Shown: piece by piece, positions 1 to 7,376 of the stretch
How positions within the stretch are numbered: the first letter of the stretch is position 1
How the letters are laid out: every line of letters starts with the position of its first letter
From: an uncultured Hyphomicrobiales bacterium
GTDB taxonomy: Bacteria > Pseudomonadota > Alphaproteobacteria > Rhizobiales > Beijerinckiaceae
Length of the DNA stretch: 13,084 nt
Assembly (NCBI GenBank): GCA_903903935.1
Contig: CAIVAX010000042.1
Location: forward strand, 1-13,084
Reading direction: 5' to 3'
The notes under the pieces: model-generated
The model's input: the letters and a program-made list of their open reading frames with translations, nothing else
The model's database searches: none
What the model was told of the DNA's origin: nothing
Position numbers and translations under genes: made by a program

Positions 1-987
1 AGCGGCTGCGGCAAATCCACAACTCTCCGCATGATAGCAGGCTTGGAAGAGCCTGATTCAGGCGCCATTCATTTGGGCCAAACACCGCTCTACTCTTCCG
101 CTTCGGGCGTGCTGTTGCCGCCGCAAAAGCGCAATATGGGCATGGTCTTTCAATCCTATGCCATTTGGCCGCATCTCAATGTCTACGAGACGGTGTCCTA
201 TCCTCTCAATATCCGTCCGCTCTCTCACGATGAGCGCAAAACCCGCACTTTAGCTGCGATCAAACAAGTTGGGCTGGCCGGTTATGAAGAGCGTCCCGCC
301 ACCAATCTCAGTGGTGGCCAACAACAGCGCGTGGCTTTGGCCCGTGCGCTAGTTTATGAGCCCGATGTTCTGCTGCTTGATGAACCCTTCAGCAATCTCG
401 ATCTGCGCGTGCGCGAGCAAATGCGGATTGAATTAAAGCTATTGCAAAAACGTTTGCACATTGGGGTCATTCTGGTCACCCATGATCAGGTGGAAGCGCT
501 CAGCCTGTCCGATCGCATTGCGGTGATGAATGGCGGCAGGATTGAACAGATCGGCTCACCCATGCAGCTCTATGATCAGCCGCGCACCGCCTTTGTGCGC
601 GATTTCATCGGCAGTTTTGCCAAAATCAAAGGCCGCATCACGCAGCGCCATCACAATCGGATTGAGCTCTCCATCCCCGGCGCAGGTCACATCTGGGGCA
701 CTGCGCATGAGAGCTGTCAGGCGAACATCGGCGATGAGGCCCTGCTCACCATCCGCCCCGAGCAAATCCAAATGCTCGCCACTCACACCACCGCCTTGCC
801 CAATACCATTCAGATGCGCATCGATGCTTTGCTCTTTACCGGGGATCGCTTTGAGGCTGTTCTGACCTGCGGCGAGCAAAGCCTTGCCACTTGGTTGCCG
901 CGCAGCCTTTCTGGCTCAGGCTTGCGCGAGGCGGATGTGATCACCCTCAGCCTGCCCGAACAGGCCGTCACAATCTGGACCCATTAG
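1..987 (+). CDS. ABC transporter ATP-binding protein, FbpC/PotA class (5' truncated)
   Basis: This is the ATPase subunit of an importer. It reads in frame from base 1, and the first codons (SGCGKST) are the end of the Walker A loop, so roughly 35 N-terminal residues lie outside the window. Counting from base 1, a Q-loop (VFQSYAIWPHL, Q51), the ABC signature LSGGQQQR (103-110), Walker B VLLLDEPFSNLD (about 123-134) and the H-loop in VTHDQVEAL follow in order. After about residue 220 comes a TOBE-like C-terminal domain, as in the CUT1/Fe(III)/polyamine/2-aminoethylphosphonate ATPases. The partner permease and binding protein would lie upstream, off the window, so the substrate cannot be fixed. 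It is not of the DppD/DppF type and is unlikely to energise the Dpp-like permeases at 5573-7374. Family confidence is high; substrate is open. Confidence 0.93.
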   Translation, partial: SGCGKSTTLRMIAGLEEPDSGAIHLGQTPLYSSASGVLLPPQKRNMGMVFQSYAIWPHLNVYETVSYPLNIRPLSHDERKTRTLAAIKQVGLAGYEERPATNLSGGQQQRVALARALVYEPDVLLLDEPFSNLDLRVREQMRIELKLLQKRLHIGVILVTHDQVEALSLSDRIAVMNGGRIEQIGSPMQLYDQPRTAFVRDFIGSFAKIKGRITQRHHNRIELSIPGAGHIWGTAHESCQANIGDEALLTIRPEQIQMLATHTTALPNTIQMRIDALLFTGDRFEAVLTCGEQSLATWLPRSLSGSGLREADVITLSLPEQAVTIWTH

Positions 988-1061
988 TCTGCCAGACTCA
1001 TCCACTAGGCCCTTGCCTGCGTAGACTATGCAGTTTCCCTCCATGGCAGCGAGATCTCCCC

Positions 1062-1628
1062 ATGAGCAAAACCATTTTCAAATATATCGCTTTAGCCGCT
1101 CATGCGTTTTTAGCGCTCGTTTTGGGCACCCCCGCTCATGCCCAGCTCAAGACCGGGCAAGGCGCCCCTGATTTCACTCTGGCGGCGGCTTTGGGTGGCA
1201 AGGACATGTCCTTTTCACTGGCAAAAGCCTTGAAAAAGGGCCCAGTGGTCATTTTCTTCTATCCCAAATCTTTCACCTCAGTGTGCACGGAAGAGGCACA
1301 TTTATTTGCTGAAGCGATGAGTGACTTTGACTCCTATCAAGCGACAGTGATTGGCATTTCGGCTGACAAGATCGAAACCCAGAGAGAATTCTCAGTCGCT
1401 GAATGCCGCGACCGCTTTCCTGTTGCCGCAGATCCTGACATGAAAGTGATCAAAGCCTATCAGGTCGCCTTTGGCGCTTTGGGCGCGGTTCTCCCCTTTG
1501 CTGATCGCGTCTCTTTCGTGATTGCGCCTGATGGGCGCATTCTCTCCCAAGTCAAATCCTCTGATGCGGCCCCGCATGTCCAGAAATCTCTGGAAGCATT
1601 GCGCAATTGGGCGGCCAAACGAAGCTAA
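1062..1628 (+). CDS. Exported peroxiredoxin (AhpC/TSA, Bcp-like)
   Basis: A thiol peroxidase predicted to reduce hydroperoxides outside the cytoplasm. The 188-residue product starts with a lysine-bearing n-region, a hydrophobic stretch at residues 8-22 and a likely signal-peptidase site after PAHA (27/28). The mature part opens with GAPDFTL, the usual peroxiredoxin start. It then carries the peroxidatic motif FTSVCTEEAHLF, with the catalytic Cys at 75 and the TxxC threonine at 72. A second Cys at 115 (VAECRDRF) could be the resolving residue, 40 positions later rather than the 5-residue spacing of classical BCP. The frame stays open upstream to 891, but that extension would overlap the ATPase gene and bury the signal peptide, so ATG 1062 is chosen. 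A stem-loop follows the stop codon. Family assignment is secure; export is inferred from the N-terminus. Confidence 0.9.
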   Translation: MSKTIFKYIALAAHAFLALVLGTPAHAQLKTGQGAPDFTLAAALGGKDMSFSLAKALKKGPVVIFFYPKSFTSVCTEEAHLFAEAMSDFDSYQATVIGISADKIETQREFSVAECRDRFPVAADPDMKVIKAYQVAFGALGAVLPFADRVSFVIAPDGRILSQVKSSDAAPHVQKSLEALRNWAAKRS

Positions 1629-1659
1629 GATTAATAGAGCGAAGCTAAGATCAAGAGAG
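1620..1659. repeat. 20-bp tandem duplication over the peroxiredoxin stop codon
   Basis: Two adjacent 20-bp units (1620-1639 and 1640-1659), both beginning CGAAGCTAAGAT, differ at two or three positions. The peroxiredoxin TAA lies inside the first copy (1626-1628) and the second copy runs into the stem of the following hairpin. Seen directly; probably a slippage duplication. Confidence 0.7.
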
Positions 1660-1679
1660 TGAAGCATTCACTCTTGATC
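1649..1679 (+). terminator. Hairpin terminator after the peroxiredoxin gene
   Basis: GATCAAGA (1649-1656) pairs with TCTTGATC (1672-1679), and GTGAA (1659-1663) pairs with TTCAC (1667-1671), around a GCA loop. A two-base bulge (GA, 1657-1658) lies on the left arm. The right arm is followed by C and three T residues. The stem is strong but the T-tract is short, so termination may be partial. Confidence 0.55.
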
Positions 1680-1725
1680 CTTTGGCAAAGCCTCGTCATA
1701 TAGGCCGGTCTTGACCGGAGAGCCT

Positions 1726-2235
1726 ATGGCCGAAGCCCTCACCAACAGAAGCTGTGGCAGCTGCACAATGTGCTGCAAGCTTTATGATGCGCCTGAAATT
1801 CCTAAAAAGGCAGGGCAATGGTGCCAGCATTGCGCCATAGGCAAGGGCTGTAAAATTTATGACGCGCGCCCGCAGCTCTGCCGCGACTTTCTCTGCCTGT
1901 GGATGCAGGATGCCGGACTGCCTGAGGATTGGAAGCCTGATCAATCGAAAATGATCGCCAGCATCTCGAAGGAAACCGGCTTTGTGCATATCCGCTGTGA
2001 TCCGTCTAATCCCAATGTCTGGCGGAGCAAAGCCCGCTACGCCTTTTTGCGCGATTGGGCCAAACAATTGCTCGAACGCGGCACGCATCTGCTGGTTTTG
2101 ATTGGCGAACAGGCCTTTGTCATCATGCCGGATCAAGATGTGCCGCTAGGCAAAATGAACCCCGATCACGGCTTTATTTTAAAACGTAGCGTCAGCCCCA
2201 TGGGCGTGACTTATGACGTCTCACCGGCGCCTTAA
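1726..2235 (+). CDS. YkgJ-type cysteine-cluster (Zn/Fe-chelating) protein
   Basis: A 169-residue cytoplasmic protein of the YkgJ family, whose members carry a CxxCxxCC metal-binding cluster and mostly have no assigned reaction. Seen here: C10-x2-C13-x2-CC16-17 (SCGSCTMCC), then C33, C36, C42, C52 and C57 (WCQHC, GCKIYDARPQLC, FLCLW). The stretch GCKIYDARPQLCRDF is the typical family signature. The C-terminal half lacks further cysteine clusters apart from C91. A TTG start at 1711 is possible, but ATG 1726 has a GGAGAG-like ribosome site just upstream (1717-1722) and is preferred. It sits alone between the peroxiredoxin terminator and a convergent MFS gene. Family is certain, function unknown. 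Confidence 0.88.
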   Translation: MAEALTNRSCGSCTMCCKLYDAPEIPKKAGQWCQHCAIGKGCKIYDARPQLCRDFLCLWMQDAGLPEDWKPDQSKMIASISKETGFVHIRCDPSNPNVWRSKARYAFLRDWAKQLLERGTHLLVLIGEQAFVIMPDQDVPLGKMNPDHGFILKRSVSPMGVTYDVSPAP

Positions 2236-2247
2236 ACTGATCAGCTC

Positions 2248-3669
2248 TTATGGCCCCTGAGTGGGTGAGGGCTCAAGCGCAGGATTGCCCGAATGGCCAC
2301 TCATCTCCGCCCCAGCATCTGTGCGCAATCCAATGAAAAACAGGATTGAAGCAAGCGAGATCACCGCGCTGACAAGCAGTGTGACCTTAAACTCAAATGT
2401 ACTGAGCTGCGTGCCTCCACGCCAAGCCAAACTTAAATTGAGCATGGAGGCTGCGATTGCAACACCAACACCCTTGCCAAGCTGTTGCATGAGTTGGGAG
2501 AGGCTGGTGGCACCGCTCATCTTGTGCACCGGCACATCCGCATAAGGCAGCGAATTAAGCGTCGAAAATTGCAGCGATTGCACAAAGCCGCTGCTCATCA
2601 GCACCAATAAAATGACAAGGATCGGTGTCGTTGGTTCAAAGAAGGCATAGGCAACTAAAGCAAGGGCTGCCAATGTCCCGTTCCAAATCACCACCTGACG
2701 ATAGCCAAAGCGCCGCAGAATGGGTGGGGTCGAGGCCTTCATCGCCACCGCCCCCAAGGAACTGGTGAAAATCAGCAGACCCGATACAAACACGGACAGA
2801 CCAAAAACAATTTGAAACAACAGAGGCAAGAGAAACGACAAGCTTCCCAGCCCGATACGAAACAAAGTTCCACCCCAGAAATTGGCGGCAAAGGTTGGTA
2901 TTTTGATGAGCGACAAATCAATCAGCGGATGGTCACAACGTTTGGCATGCCAGACTGCACAGGCCCCAATGAGAAGACCACAGAGAAGAATAAGTGCTGC
3001 AAATTGTGGATCACTACGCGAACGGCCAATCGCATCCAGCCCGTAAATGGTGCAGGCCATGGCCCCGCCAAACAGAAAGAACCCCTTCCAATCCAGCGGC
3101 CTGCGCTTCTCTTCGCGGAAATTCTCAATATGGATCGAAGCAAGTACAAGCCCCATTAGCCCAATGGGCAGATTGACCAGAAAGATCCAGCGCCAAGACA
3201 AATAAGTGACAATCACACCGCCCAAAGGCGGACCCAGCAAGGGCCCCATTTGCGCTGGCACGGATAACACTGCCATGGCCGCGACCAAGCCGGCCTTGCC
3301 CACCGTGCGCAGCATCACAAGCCGGCCAACCGGCACCAACATCGCCCCGCCGACACCCTGCACCATGCGGGCAATATCCAATTGAATGACATTGCTGCTG
3401 CTAGCGCAAATGATCGAACCAATGAGAAAGGCAATAATGGCAGCCTGAAAAATGGTGCGCGCACCAAAGCGATCCGCCAACCAGCCACTAATGGGAATAA
3501 ATATAGCCAAGCTAATGATGTAAGAGGTGATCGCGCCAGACAGACGCACCGGATCTTCCCCAAAAGACGCCGCAATCTGCGGCAGCGCCGAGGAGACGAT
3601 TGAACTATCCATGCCCTGCATGAAAAAGGCACTGGCAACAATCAGGGCGACGAGACTCGATCTTTTCAT
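2248..3669 (-). CDS. MFS multidrug-type exporter, DHA2 family (EmrB/QacA-like)
   Basis: A proton-driven exporter of the inner membrane. From ATG 3669 the product has 473 residues, normal for the 14-helix DHA2 family. Markers are the first-helix motif MDSSIVSSALPQI (20-32, with acidic D21 in the membrane), motif A GWLADRFGARTI (62-73) between helices 2 and 3, RMVQGVGGAMLVP (101-113) and motif C GPLLGPPLGGVI (142-153), which is characteristic of exporters. An upstream ATG at 3699 would add ten residues, but AGAGG sits at suitable distance before 3669, so the shorter form is preferred. It lies downstream of the YHYH gene on the same strand, separated by about 210 bp that contain an 18-bp triple repeat. 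No membrane-fusion partner gene (EmrA) or regulator lies beside it, so the substrate cannot be inferred. Confidence 0.92.
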   Translation of the reverse strand: MKRSSLVALIVASAFFMQGMDSSIVSSALPQIAASFGEDPVRLSGAITSYIISLAIFIPISGWLADRFGARTIFQAAIIAFLIGSIICASSSNVIQLDIARMVQGVGGAMLVPVGRLVMLRTVGKAGLVAAMAVLSVPAQMGPLLGPPLGGVIVTYLSWRWIFLVNLPIGLMGLVLASIHIENFREEKRRPLDWKGFFLFGGAMACTIYGLDAIGRSRSDPQFAALILLCGLLIGACAVWHAKRCDHPLIDLSLIKIPTFAANFWGGTLFRIGLGSLSFLLPLLFQIVFGLSVFVSGLLIFTSSLGAVAMKASTPPILRRFGYRQVVIWNGTLAALALVAYAFFEPTTPILVILLVLMSSGFVQSLQFSTLNSLPYADVPVHKMSGATSLSQLMQQLGKGVGVAIAASMLNLSLAWRGGTQLSTFEFKVTLLVSAVISLASILFFIGLRTDAGAEMSGHSGNPALEPSPTQGP

Positions 3670-3739
3670 AAGGCCTCTGATGGGCGAGCTTGAGAGCATC
3701 TGTATGAGCCCGCACTCCCATCAACGCAAGGGGCAGGAC

Positions 3740-3793
3740 TCATCGCTCAAGCAAAGCTCATCGCTCAGGCAGGTCTTATCGCTCAGGCAAAGC
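3740..3793. repeat. Three tandem 18-bp repeats upstream of the MFS gene
   Basis: Three contiguous 18-bp units (3740-3757, 3758-3775, 3776-3793) share the core ATCGCTCAGGCAAAGC with one to four differences per copy. They lie in the 208-bp gap between the YHYH gene and the MFS start, 71 bp or more upstream of the MFS ATG. This could be an operator array or a slippage tract. No hairpin is evident in the rest of the gap. Confidence 0.75.
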
Positions 3794-3877
3794 TATCCAA
3801 CAGAACCCACCCAGACAGGCATAATCAAACCCAAGCTTCAACATGCGCTTCGACTCAAAAGCAGCACTGCAGAGCCT

Positions 3878-4822
3878 TTATTGAGGACGGGGCCGGTTGG
3901 GGCCGGGCGGACGCGCTCCCGCCACGGGCGTGCCTATGTAGCAGCCCAAGGAATAAGGATATTCGTCGGTGAAGTGGTAGTGATAGGCAAGCTGCATGCG
4001 GCCATCTTTCATGACCTGATGCGCATGGCCATGGCAGGCATCAAGATCAGCATTGGTGAGCCGCTGACCGGCTTCGCCATGGGGGCCGTAAATGCCATAG
4101 CCATCGAGCGTATATCCCACCAGATCGCTATGCCGCCCCGCCTTTCCAGCGCTGTCCTGCAGGCAAGGGCTAAAGTCATGATAATGATATTCACCCGTGC
4201 GCTCGGGATGACCGCCGCAGCGATCAAGAATTTCCCACACAGCCGCATCACGGCCGCGCGCATCTAAAGCATTGAAGATGGCCACGCCGGACAGAGCAAA
4301 TCCGATCATCCCCATAGAGGCACACACAGGCTGTGCCGCAGGCTTTGGATCAACCGGCAGGCGCAGCACAACATCCTGCACACGGATCATATTGGGATTG
4401 CGGTCATAGGCGAAAGCGGGATCAGTGTGATCTATCGGGAACTGACCGGTTGCATGTTTGGGCAGACCATTGGCGCGCACAAGACGCTGGCCCCCTTCAA
4501 TCGACAGGCTAATGGCGGCATTGGGCCAATTGACCGAGCCTTGAACCGCAATCTTCTCATCTGGCTTCCAAAGCCCATTTGAAGCCCAGGGACCAGAGCG
4601 ATTGGCGCCCGGCCCATTGGGTGGAAACTGCGATTGACAGGAGAAAAGATAACCGCGCTGCGGCCCGCGGCTAATCTTGCCATCCCCAATGGGCTGCGCA
4701 CCCACGCCGCTCTCATGCGCCTGAACTGGCAAGACCATGAAGGGCAAATGCAACCCGATCACCAGCAGGCCAACCCTCATCGAGTGAAGCCCCCAATGAC
4801 AGCGCTTCATACTGCAGACCAT
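3878..4822 (-). CDS. Exported YHYH-domain protein
   Basis: A secreted or periplasmic protein of the YHYH family, whose function is not established. From ATG 4822 it has 314 residues. A basic n-region (MKR, MR) and the hydrophobic stretch VGLLVIGLHLPFMVLPV (17-33) end in a likely cleavage site after VQA (35). The YHYH motif occurs twice: EYHYHDFSPC (211-220) and AYHYHFTDEYPY (279-290). Between them is the family-typical DGYGIYGPHGE (240-250). Several cysteines (C202, C220, C263, C294) flank the histidine motifs and could form disulfides. The tail is proline-rich (ARPPGPNRPRPQ). The frame is open up to 4894, but AGGGG lies six bases before 4822 and the longer form would bury the signal peptide. 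ATG 4810 or 4780 are alternatives. Confidence 0.85.
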   Translation of the reverse strand: MVCSMKRCHWGLHSMRVGLLVIGLHLPFMVLPVQAHESGVGAQPIGDGKISRGPQRGYLFSCQSQFPPNGPGANRSGPWASNGLWKPDEKIAVQGSVNWPNAAISLSIEGGQRLVRANGLPKHATGQFPIDHTDPAFAYDRNPNMIRVQDVVLRLPVDPKPAAQPVCASMGMIGFALSGVAIFNALDARGRDAAVWEILDRCGGHPERTGEYHYHDFSPCLQDSAGKAGRHSDLVGYTLDGYGIYGPHGEAGQRLTNADLDACHGHAHQVMKDGRMQLAYHYHFTDEYPYSLGCYIGTPVAGARPPGPNRPRPQ

Positions 4823-4861
4823 CGCAAACCCCTGTAACAGCCCCAACCCAAGGGCCAGCGT

Positions 4862-4871
4862 CACAATTGTG
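4862..4871. promoter_or_regulatory. Palindrome CACAATTGTG in the divergent YHYH/VOC gap
   Basis: A perfect 10-bp palindrome, CACAATTGTG, lies 40 bp upstream of the YHYH start in the divergent gap (4823-5053). Its position would suit an operator for the YHYH promoter. It is short enough to occur by chance and no known regulator is recognised. Confidence 0.25.
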
Positions 4872-4957
4872 CATGCGCTGACCTGATGTTGCAACCAATC
4901 GCACAGCTAAAATTGTCGCCAAGTTTTGTCTCTTTGGGCTATCTATGGAAGCTCTTA

Positions 4958-5001
4958 GACAGTTGATTGAAGTTCTTGGGACTGTTGATTGACGCTCTGG
5001 G
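4958..5001. repeat. 22-bp imperfect tandem duplication upstream of the VOC gene
   Basis: Units 4958-4979 and 4980-5001 agree at 18 of 22 positions, sharing the core GTTGATTGA. They lie about 50-100 bp before the VOC start, in the divergent intergenic region. Whether they act as half-sites for a regulator is unknown. Confidence 0.6.
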
Positions 5002-5053
5002 GGCTTCCTATTGAAAGCCTATCGCTTATACTTCAGGCAAAATGGAGACCCAT

Positions 5054-5449
5054 ATGACCGAGACCTTCGCCAGCATTCGCCTGATCGTCAATGATCTTGA
5101 CGCCTCCCTTGCCTTTTACACGGATCTGCTTGGCTTTGCTCTGCAGGTACGCGCTGGCAATGCCTTTGCTTCTGTCACCAAAGGCCCGATGCGGCTGATG
5201 CTCTCCAGCCGCACCAGCTCGGGCGCAACGCCTATGCCCGATGGCACGAAACAAGAACCTGGCGGCTGGACACGCATCCTCCTCACAATCGATCATCTGG
5301 ATGAAGAAATGGCACGCCTGCAAAAAGCTGGGGTGAAATTCCGCAACGACATCCTCAAAGGCGTCGGCGGCAGCCAAATCCTCATCCTCGACCCCTCCGG
5401 CAATGTGATCGAACTCTTCGAACCGGCCGAACATTCGCATGATCATTGA
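5054..5449 (+). CDS. VOC-superfamily (glyoxalase-fold) protein
   Basis: A small (131-residue) vicinal-oxygen-chelate fold protein; the fold includes glyoxalases, dioxygenases and antibiotic-binding proteins. The first βαβββ module opens with IRLIVNDLDASLAFYTDLLGF (8-28). The second ends with ILDPSGNVIELFEP (110-123), where E120 is the usual C-terminal metal ligand. The histidine normally found in the first strand is absent (ASIRLIV), so a metal-dependent activity is doubtful. A histidine-rich end (HSHDH) might bind metal but is outside the fold core. ATG 5042 is possible, but ATG 5054 has GGAG six bases upstream (5044-5047) and is chosen. The gene is divergent from the YHYH gene and convergent with the permease gene. 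Substrate unknown. Confidence 0.87.
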   Translation: MTETFASIRLIVNDLDASLAFYTDLLGFALQVRAGNAFASVTKGPMRLMLSSRTSSGATPMPDGTKQEPGGWTRILLTIDHLDEEMARLQKAGVKFRNDILKGVGGSQILILDPSGNVIELFEPAEHSHDH

Positions 5450-5543
5450 GAGAAGGAGGTGCTGGTCTTGAAGGCAAGCCCAGCCTTGGACTAAAAGATA
5501 ATCAAATTTGTGAAGTTCACATCAGAAGACTGAGATTTGAATT

Positions 5544-5560
5544 GGGACACAATCAGTCCC
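5544..5560 (-). terminator. Weak hairpin after the DppC-like gene
   Basis: GGGAC (5544-5548) and GTCCC (5556-5560) flank a 7-nt loop, 13 bp beyond the permease stop codon, in the 123-bp convergent gap with the VOC gene. The stem is only five base pairs and no clear T-run follows on the minus strand, so this is a weak candidate for the end of the cluster transcript. Confidence 0.25.
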
Positions 5561-5572
5561 CAAAAATAGGCT

Positions 5573-6442
5573 TTATTTCAGCGTTGGGTCTAGACGATCG
5601 CGCAACCAATCTCCAAGCATGCTCACGCTGAGCGCGGTCAAGACAATAACAGATGCCGGCGCGAGCAAGATCCAGGGGGCTCGCGTCAAATATTCGCGAC
5701 CATAGCCCACCATATTACCAAGACTTGTCATCGGGGGCTGAACGCCTAGTCCTAAAAAGGACAAGCCGCTTTCCAAAAGAATGATCTCCGGAAAAACCAG
5801 CGTCATCGACACGATCAAGGTTGAAGCCGTATTAGGCAAGATATGTCGCAAATAAACGCGCGAAGGTTCTGCGCCAAGTTGTCTGACAGCAGAAGCATAG
5901 CCCTGCGCATTTGCAGAAATGGCCAGACCACGGGCAATACGCGCGTAACGTTCCCACCCAAAAAGCCCCATAAGCATGATGAATAAGGAAAGGGAATTTC
6001 CAAAAAAAGCAAGGACTGCAAGAGCAAAAATGAGAAAGGGAATCGAGGCCTGAAAATCAGCAAGGATCAGCACGGCCTGCTCGACCCAGCCGCGAAAATG
6101 AGCCGCGAAAAATCCAAGTGCTGTCCCAAATATTGCAGAAATCAGAGTAGCGATCAAAGAGACGAGAAGAGATATTCGGATCGAGACAATCAGACGTGAC
6201 AGAACATCGCGCCCCAGCTCGTCCGTTCCAAGCCAATGCAAGCTAGCAAATGGCAGAGCAAGCCTCGCCTTCAAATCAATCGCGGTAAAAGAATAGGGCA
6301 TGAGACTAGGGCCAAGTAAGGCGACACATAACATGAGGCAAAGCCAGAGTGCGCCAAGTTTGACGCCCAAGGGAATGGTATCAGGCCTGTGGCTACGGAG
6401 GTCCGCAACGGGCGGCACATTTGTGTCAGATAAGAGGCTCAC
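5573..6442 (-). CDS. Peptide/opine/nickel-type ABC permease, DppC-like
   Basis: The second inner-membrane permease of a family-5 (Dpp/Opp/Nik-type) importer. The 289-residue length is normal. An N-terminal OppC-type segment with one helix (about 26-48) precedes the hallmark HWLGTDELGRDVLSRLI (69-85). The BPD_transp_1 helices follow, and the EAA coupling loop is at about 181-210 (GYASAVRQLGAEPSRVYLRH and ILPN). LLESGLSFLGLGVQPP (222-237) and the GDWLRDRLDPTLK end are also typical. Its ATG lies inside the stop codon of the DppB-like gene (4-bp overlap), so translation is probably coupled. It is the last gene of the minus-strand cluster. No ATPase gene follows; the next gene is convergent. Confidence 0.93.
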   Translation of the reverse strand: MSLLSDTNVPPVADLRSHRPDTIPLGVKLGALWLCLMLCVALLGPSLMPYSFTAIDLKARLALPFASLHWLGTDELGRDVLSRLIVSIRISLLVSLIATLISAIFGTALGFFAAHFRGWVEQAVLILADFQASIPFLIFALAVLAFFGNSLSLFIMLMGLFGWERYARIARGLAISANAQGYASAVRQLGAEPSRVYLRHILPNTASTLIVSMTLVFPEIILLESGLSFLGLGVQPPMTSLGNMVGYGREYLTRAPWILLAPASVIVLTALSVSMLGDWLRDRLDPTLK

Positions 6443-7374
6443 TTTGCGCCTCCGGGAGCGGCTTGCTTGATCCGCGGATCGAAAATGCCATAAGCCAAGT
6501 CAACCATAAAATTAGCGGCAACCATGGTGAGCGCCACGAGTAAAAGAATGACCTGTACAACGGCCAAATCACGGTTGGACACTGCCACCACAAGCAATCG
6601 GCCGACACCCGGCCATGCAAACACGCTTTCAACAACAACTGCGCCAGCCAAAAGACTTCCCACCATAAAACCTAAAACCGTTATAGTCGGGATAGCGGCG
6701 TTTGGCAGTGCGTGGGCACGCACCACAGCGGACCACGCCAATCCCTTGGCGCTCGCCGTGCGGATATAGGGCTGACCAAGTATTTCTAACATGGCGCTGC
6801 GGGTGAAGCGGGCGAGCACTGCCGCGCCACCAAGGCCGAGTGTCACAACTGGCAAGATCGCATGTCGCCAGCTATCAGCGCCTGAAGTGGGGAGCCAGCC
6901 CAGCCAGACTGAAAAGACCAATACCAACACAAGTGCCAAAACAAAACTTGGCACAGTAAAACCAAAAACAGCAAATGACATCACAAGACGATCGATCCGG
7001 CTATTGCGATGAAGCGCGGCATAGACACCTGAGGGAATTCCAATACTCACTTTGAGCAACAGCGCAGGCAAAGTGAGCAACAAAGTAGTTGGAATACGCT
7101 CCCCCACGATCTGGAGAGCCGGGCGCCCATCGCGCATAGATCGACCCATCTCACCTTCAAGGACAGCTGCAAAATAGTGAAAATATTGCAGCCAAATCGG
7201 GTCATCCAATCCCCAACTTTTACGAAAAGCCGCAATCGCTTCAGGCGGCGCATCGGGGCTCATAATGATCAAAGCGGGGTCGCCCGAAAGCCTAAGCACA
7301 ATGAAACTAAAGGTCATGACGAGAAAAATTGTCATCACTGCACGAGCCAGCCGCGAGACGATAAACCTAATCAT
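6439..7374 (-). CDS. Peptide/opine/nickel-type ABC permease, DppB-like
   Basis: The first inner-membrane permease of the same importer. From ATG 7374 it has 311 residues. The N-terminal helix FIVSRLARAVMTIFLVMTF, the segment SWGLDDPIWLQYFHYFAAVL (53-72), the EAA loop (about 203-231, YIRTASAKGLAWSAVVRAH and ALPNA), FAWPGVGRL (252-260) and the closing IFDPRIK (297-303) are standard for DppB/OppB. A TTG two codons upstream (7380) is an alternative start. Neither has a strong Shine-Dalgarno sequence, and the leader there consists of an 18-bp tandem repeat. It overlaps the DppC-like gene by 4 bp. It lies 245 bp downstream of the SBP-B gene, with a strong hairpin between, so expression may rely on read-through or on an unrecognised promoter in the gap. 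Confidence 0.92.
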   Translation of the reverse strand: MIRFIVSRLARAVMTIFLVMTFSFIVLRLSGDPALIIMSPDAPPEAIAAFRKSWGLDDPIWLQYFHYFAAVLEGEMGRSMRDGRPALQIVGERIPTTLLLTLPALLLKVSIGIPSGVYAALHRNSRIDRLVMSFAVFGFTVPSFVLALVLVLVFSVWLGWLPTSGADSWRHAILPVVTLGLGGAAVLARFTRSAMLEILGQPYIRTASAKGLAWSAVVRAHALPNAAIPTITVLGFMVGSLLAGAVVVESVFAWPGVGRLLVVAVSNRDLAVVQVILLLVALTMVAANFMVDLAYGIFDPRIKQAAPGGAK

Positions 7375-7376
7375 GT

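Noticed and set aside
1..987. The ABC ATPase at the left edge as the missing ATPase of the Dpp-like importer
   Set aside because: It has the single-ATPase FbpC/PotA layout with a TOBE-like C-terminus, lies 4.6 kb away on the other strand and lacks the DppD/DppF C-terminal oligopeptide-type region.
891..1061. Upstream extension of the peroxiredoxin frame
   Set aside because: It overlaps the ATPase gene in another frame and would put about 57 residues in front of a clear signal peptide.
3740..3793. Repeat array as a possible CRISPR
   Set aside because: The 18-bp units are directly adjacent with no unique spacers, and no cas genes are in the window.
3527..4267. 246-codon plus-strand open frame across the MFS/YHYH gap
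   Set aside because: It is antisense to two well-supported genes and includes the 18-bp repeats; the product shows no family features.
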